Of a stretch of DNA of 25,000 nt, positions 21,410 through 25,000 are shown piece after piece (within the stretch, counting starts at the first letter, position 1; each line of letters starts with the position of its first letter). The DNA is from Halocaridina rubra. Lineage: Eukaryota; Arthropoda; Malacostraca; Decapoda; Atyidae. Both the position numbers and the translations under genes were made by a program. Where the stretch lies: contig JAXCGZ010021029.1 of assembly GCA_037179515.1 (NCBI GenBank), forward strand, positions 1 through 25,000, written 5' to 3'. Under the pieces are notes generated by a model. It saw nothing but the letters and a program-made list of their open reading frames with translations, searched no databases and had not been told where the DNA came from.

Positions 21410-21597
21410 GACTACAGAAGGAAACACAATATAAACTTCTCTTAGGAGCATCTGAGCAGGATGGACTTTTCTTAGGAAGAAGACACTTAAACTCTAAATG
21501 TGTATCTAGACACACATGCTTTATTGACTTTTGCCAATAACTGGGAACATACTTGAGACACAATTCAGTGGTCATTTTGAAGAGATAATAATGATAG

Positions 21598-22680
21598 TAT
21601 GTGACTTTAACATTAGATATATGTTAGCCAAACTTGGCTTCTTCCTACAGCTGAAAATAAGCATGTGAATATCCCAGAGTTGAGAATATTTCTTAATGAC
21701 CATGGGCATTAGGGTGGAATCTGTATATATGTTAGGAATTATTTCATTGGATCAGAAATAAATACAGGTCTAGAAAAATTGAAGGACTTGTAATATGTAA
21801 TATTACTATGCAATATCAGAATTTACCATCTTTCATTATAGGGTGTGTTTACCGTCATCTAAAAGTACCTTATATTATATTCAGTCATATTCTTGATATA
21901 ATCAGATATATCTATGTGCACCACCGACCTGTATATATGCTTGGGGACTTTAATGATAACTTGCTCTTAGTAGGTAACAATATAAAGGGAGTCAACAATA
22001 TGAAGTTAAAGAAAAAGAAACACCATTAATTCTGCAACTCTAGTAGGCCTTTTAATAACAGATCTATTCGAATTATATCTATTCCAATGTAGTTCCCAGT
22101 CTAGATGCAGATCATGAACTTTTTATAGCTATGCTCCATAAATAAGCATAAAAAGAAGCTCTTTTCAAAACATGCCGGTGTCTTAAATAACACCTGATAT
22201 CTTTTATGAAGCATTAAGAAAGGTCATATCCTTAATAATATTCTAAACAGAGATGATAATTTGCAAGACAAGTTTTTAACACATATCTTTCATGAATGCC
22301 TATAATATTTGTACACCCTCTGTAGCAAGAAATATAAACTGCGTCTCAGCCCCTTGGATAACCAGTGACATTAAAGAGGCAATGTGTATCAGAAATTAGA
22401 TACAAAGAATTCTTAATGTAACCAATAAAATCGATATAAAGCAGAAAAAGAAACATGTCCCATCTCTCATTGATGTCTGCAAAATGTGGTACTACAAAAA
22501 AACATTTTACTAGATTCCAAATATGATACAGCACAACATGGAAAGTGGTAAGAATTATGATTCCCAATGGAAAGAATAACTTTGGAGATCATGAAAATAT
22601 CAGCTAGTTAAAATACAAAGCAAAAAATTGCAATAACTATATTGCATATGTTGGCATGAACGCATACAAGAAAACACAAT
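21598..22680 (+). pseudogene. LINE endonuclease remnant (jockey/CR1-like)
   Basis: Heavily decayed ORF2 start on the plus strand. FNIRYMLAKLGF near 21607 resembles the NIRSL start of an exonuclease-endonuclease-phosphatase domain. GGICIYV lies near 21714. FIIGCVYRH and VYMLGDFNDNLL (21832-21969, open from 21808) are the characteristic core, with the catalytic Asp and Asn of the GDFN motif. Further on, APWITSDIKEAM (near 22350) and DSKYDTAQ (near 22515) match the linker between endonuclease and RT. The RT itself is absent, so the copy is 3' truncated or its remainder was deleted. The endonuclease would nick target DNA to prime insertion. Confidence 0.65.
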
Positions 22681-23648
22681 GTATTAACTCCGTTAATATG
22701 TGTAATTACTTGAGTCATTAAATGTAAGGTTATCAATGTTTTGCTCTCATAGGATGCATATGTAAGTTATATGTGCAAATTTGATTTATCTGTAACTTTA
22801 CTTTGATATTAAATTTTGATTAAACTGGAGAAGCTGTAAATCCTCAATGAAACCTTTCCATAACATTCCTCACTGTTTTTCCCTTGGTGTTCTTGGAATA
22901 ATGTCAGTAAGATGAAGTATTGTTTTCACCTCTATAAAATTCGTACTGTCTTTGCCCTGGTGTTCTTGGAATAATGTCAGTAGGATGAAGTATTTTGTTT
23001 TCACATATGTGACACTAATTGGACTCTTTAACTTAGGTTCATTTGTTTATTATTACTACCCAGCACTCATTAATTTGTCATTTAAAAAAAAGCATTTCTT
23101 TTATCAACGTTTAACTTTCTCTGCCTGGAAATGTTGGGATTGGTCACTATATTTAGATGAGATTTTTATATGAAGCTTCTTATGGTGGAATAATATACAC
23201 CCTCTACAAATTTCTCTACAGATCTCCTTATAATAATTATGTAAAAATAGCCACTAAAATTGAAAGAAGTCGAGTTCAGATGTTGGTGCATGTTCTCGTA
23301 TCATCCTAACCAGGATTATGTAAAGGATACTCGTTTGCCTTCGTGTTTTAAGCAACTAAAGTATATATACTGTATAGTTTTTTGTATTATTTGGAACATC
23401 ATCATAATCAGTTTTATTCCTTCAAAGAATTAATGTCAATATGCTATCATAAAAATACCAATTTGATAATGTCCTTTATGTTTACAGTTTAAGAATCTCC
23501 ATTTCTTTTATACTTTTATGTTGACCATTAGGAAGGCATCACCAAATTTTTGTTTTTCATATTCATATGAAGGTAAATTTTAGATATATATTGTGTGTTA
23601 TGCTACATAAGAACTGAAAGTATTTCATACTTAATTTTCATTCTTCAG
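22681..23648 (+). other. PCMTD intron, 3' part with splice acceptor
   Basis: AT-rich intron sequence containing the direct duplication at 22872-23004 and otherwise nothing recognisable. It ends in a pyrimidine-rich tract and acceptor CATTCTTCAG at 23639-23648. Confidence 0.7.
22872..23004 (+). repeat. 73-bp direct tandem duplication
   Basis: Unit one is 22872-22944 and unit two is 22945-23004. Both carry GGTGTTCTTGGAATAATGTC and GATGAAGTATT...GTTTTCAC with only a few differences (for example CAGTAAG against CAGTAGG). The second unit is cut short. It is probably a recent local duplication. Confidence 0.9.
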
Positions 23649-24736
23649 CGGAAGTGGAACTTCTAGATCTGCAGGACATGTGTCGCCAAGAAATTCGTTC
23701 GATATTGCGAGCCAATATTGATACAGAACATCCTGATTTAGCTACTGTCGCTGACAGGCCAACTCCAAAACCTCGATCCCGATGTAGTAGGCAGCAGTTT
23801 CCCGGTGTCTTTGTCCCTTATATGCCAGTTCCCTTCTATGAGTCCGACGACGAACCAGGAATGATATCTGACGATAACGTAGAAGATTCCGAGGAAAATT
23901 TACCTCTGTTTGACTCCCATCGACACACAAATCAGTTAACAACAGTTATCGAATTTGCTCGAAGTCTCGCTGGCCAGAGGTTACTAGAGAGGGAGTTACA
24001 GAATATGAGGAGACAAGTAAATGAAGAAGAACTTAATGTAGAGGATAATGAAGAAGCAGCAGCAGTTTCTGATATTGATAGTTCAGACACTGAAGACAAA
24101 CATGACAGTGAAGTAGGAAGTGAAGGTAAAAGTGAAAAATTGGGAGAGTCAAGTACCTCTTCAAATGGATTTTCATATTTTAAAAAGGAAAAAGTAAGCG
24201 AGGAAAAGGAGCAAAAGGAGAAGGATGATCAGTCAACCAATGATGAGGCAGCATCTGCTGCAACAGTGCTTCCTCAGTCTGATCCCATTCCTATGACCTC
24301 TACTCCCATTATGTCCGTAAAATGTAACAAAAAACGTGAGAAATTTGACAGTGGTGTAGGTGATGAAATTGAAAATGGCAAAGGACCTAGTTCAGAGGAA
24401 TCAGATCAAGGAGGTGAAGGTGACGTAGATATGGAAATTGACTCAACAGACTCGGACTTTTCCGATGGGTCTCCTTCTAGACCTAAATTGAGGAGCCGAT
24501 CGAAAACTAAAGTGCTCCGTCGCCATAATTCAGACGATCCTGATTGTCCTTGTGGGGGAAACTGCAGTGAGTCATGGAAAGAGAAAAAAGAGGAAGAAGC
24601 TAAGCAAGATGGTAAGAATTCAAGTGGAAACACGTCGTCAACTGAGTCCTACTCAACCTTCATGAGAGAAAAAATTGAGCAATTGCCCCTCCCACAGGCA
24701 CTCAAAATGTACCTGAATTATTATCGAGAATTGTAA
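23649..24736 (+). CDS. PCMTD1: PCMTD-type protein, last coding exon (C-terminal tail)
   Basis: The exon opens after CATTCTTCAG with CG completing a Pro codon, then EVELLDLQDMC and so on for 361 residues to the TAA at 24734-24736. The open frame's GTG at 23654 is not a start codon. Counting that GTG as residue 1, Leu6-x3-Cys10-x3-Ile14 fits the Elongin BC-box consensus. Residues 48-70 (PGVFVPYMPVPFYESDDEPG) match the conserved VFV segment of PCMTD tails. Residues 71-335 are a long acidic Ser/Glu/Asp/Lys-rich, mostly disordered insert with a helical stretch near 95-130 and a Cys cluster CPCGGNC (298-304). Residues 337-360 (MREKIEQLPLPQALKMYL...) match the PCMTD terminus, and LPLP (344-347) fits a Cul5 box. 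Human PCMTD1 has been reported to bind Elongin B/C and Cul5, so a substrate-receptor role is likely. The tail is far longer than the roughly 120 residues of vertebrate PCMTD1. Confidence 0.93.
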
Positions 24737-25000
24737 AGGAATTTGGTTCTAGGGAATAGTTCACTTTTCCCATCAATTGTTTATACTTTAGGACTTATTT
24801 TCTTACAAATTTAGTCCTTGTTCTAATAGAGAAATGCATATAGAATTTATATATATATACACATGTGCATACATATGCAGTACATTATGTGAACAGTCAG
24901 CAACTATAACCGTGATTGCATGTATCATTCGACCTATTTATGCTTTACTTAGGTTTTAGAGTTTGTAATATTAAGAGTTGAGTTTTGATCATTATTGTCT
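24737..25000 (+). other. PCMTD 3' UTR (partial)
   Basis: AT-rich sequence after the stop codon. No AATAAA is present before the window ends, so the polyadenylation site lies further on or uses a variant signal. A short TA run occurs at 24849-24859. Confidence 0.65.

Noticed and set aside
23742..24633. Minus-strand frames within the PCMTD last exon
   Set aside because: They are shadows of the PCMTD coding sequence.

Overview
This is a eukaryotic, AT-rich window: short exons with GT/AG junctions, long non-coding stretches, microsatellites and many decayed transposable elements. The element mix (a Ty3/gypsy element, an I-like LINE, a ZMYM1-type hAT, a TIGD1-type Tigger, a tRNA-derived SINE) and the very long TC and TAA microsatellites suggest an arthropod, most likely a malacostracan or decapod crustacean. 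That assignment is inference, not proof.

The only host gene I can support is the 3' end of a PCMTD1/2-type gene (protein-L-isoaspartate O-methyltransferase domain-containing protein). A 154-nt internal exon (16590-16743) carries the end of the methyltransferase domain. The last exon (23649-24736) carries an Elongin BC-box-like helix, a long acidic Ser/Glu-rich insert and a Cul5-box-like LPLP terminus. The exon phases fit exactly across a 6,905-nt intron (16744-23648). No earlier exon is visible, so the first 16.6 kb is upstream intron or intergenic DNA.

Layout. 1-586: LTR-like promoter sequence with an octanucleotide tandem repeat. About 590-3283: 5'-truncated I-like LINE (RT plus RNase H, two frameshifts), followed by a 122-bp TC microsatellite and a TAA microsatellite. 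3672-9382: complete but dead Ty3/gypsy element on the minus strand with two ~400-bp LTRs, with a second LINE fragment nested in its pol tail (4536-~4905). 9383-11844: unclassified DNA with a small tandem duplication and a second LINE 3' end. 11845-16428: full-length hAT with a perfect 8-bp target duplication, a decayed transposase and a nested SINE (12896-13088). 16590-16743: PCMTD exon. Inside the following intron: an unidentified decayed coding stretch (17880-18608) split by a full Tigger (18611-20898) from an open 156-codon frame (20939-21409), then a LINE endonuclease remnant (21598-22680) and a 73-bp direct duplication. 23649-25000: PCMTD last exon and 3' UTR.

Nothing here looks like a new defence or RNA-guided system. 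The points most worth following are the lineage-specific acidic expansion of the PCMTD tail between its two putative ligase-recruiting motifs, and the unidentified coding sequence on either side of the Tigger element.
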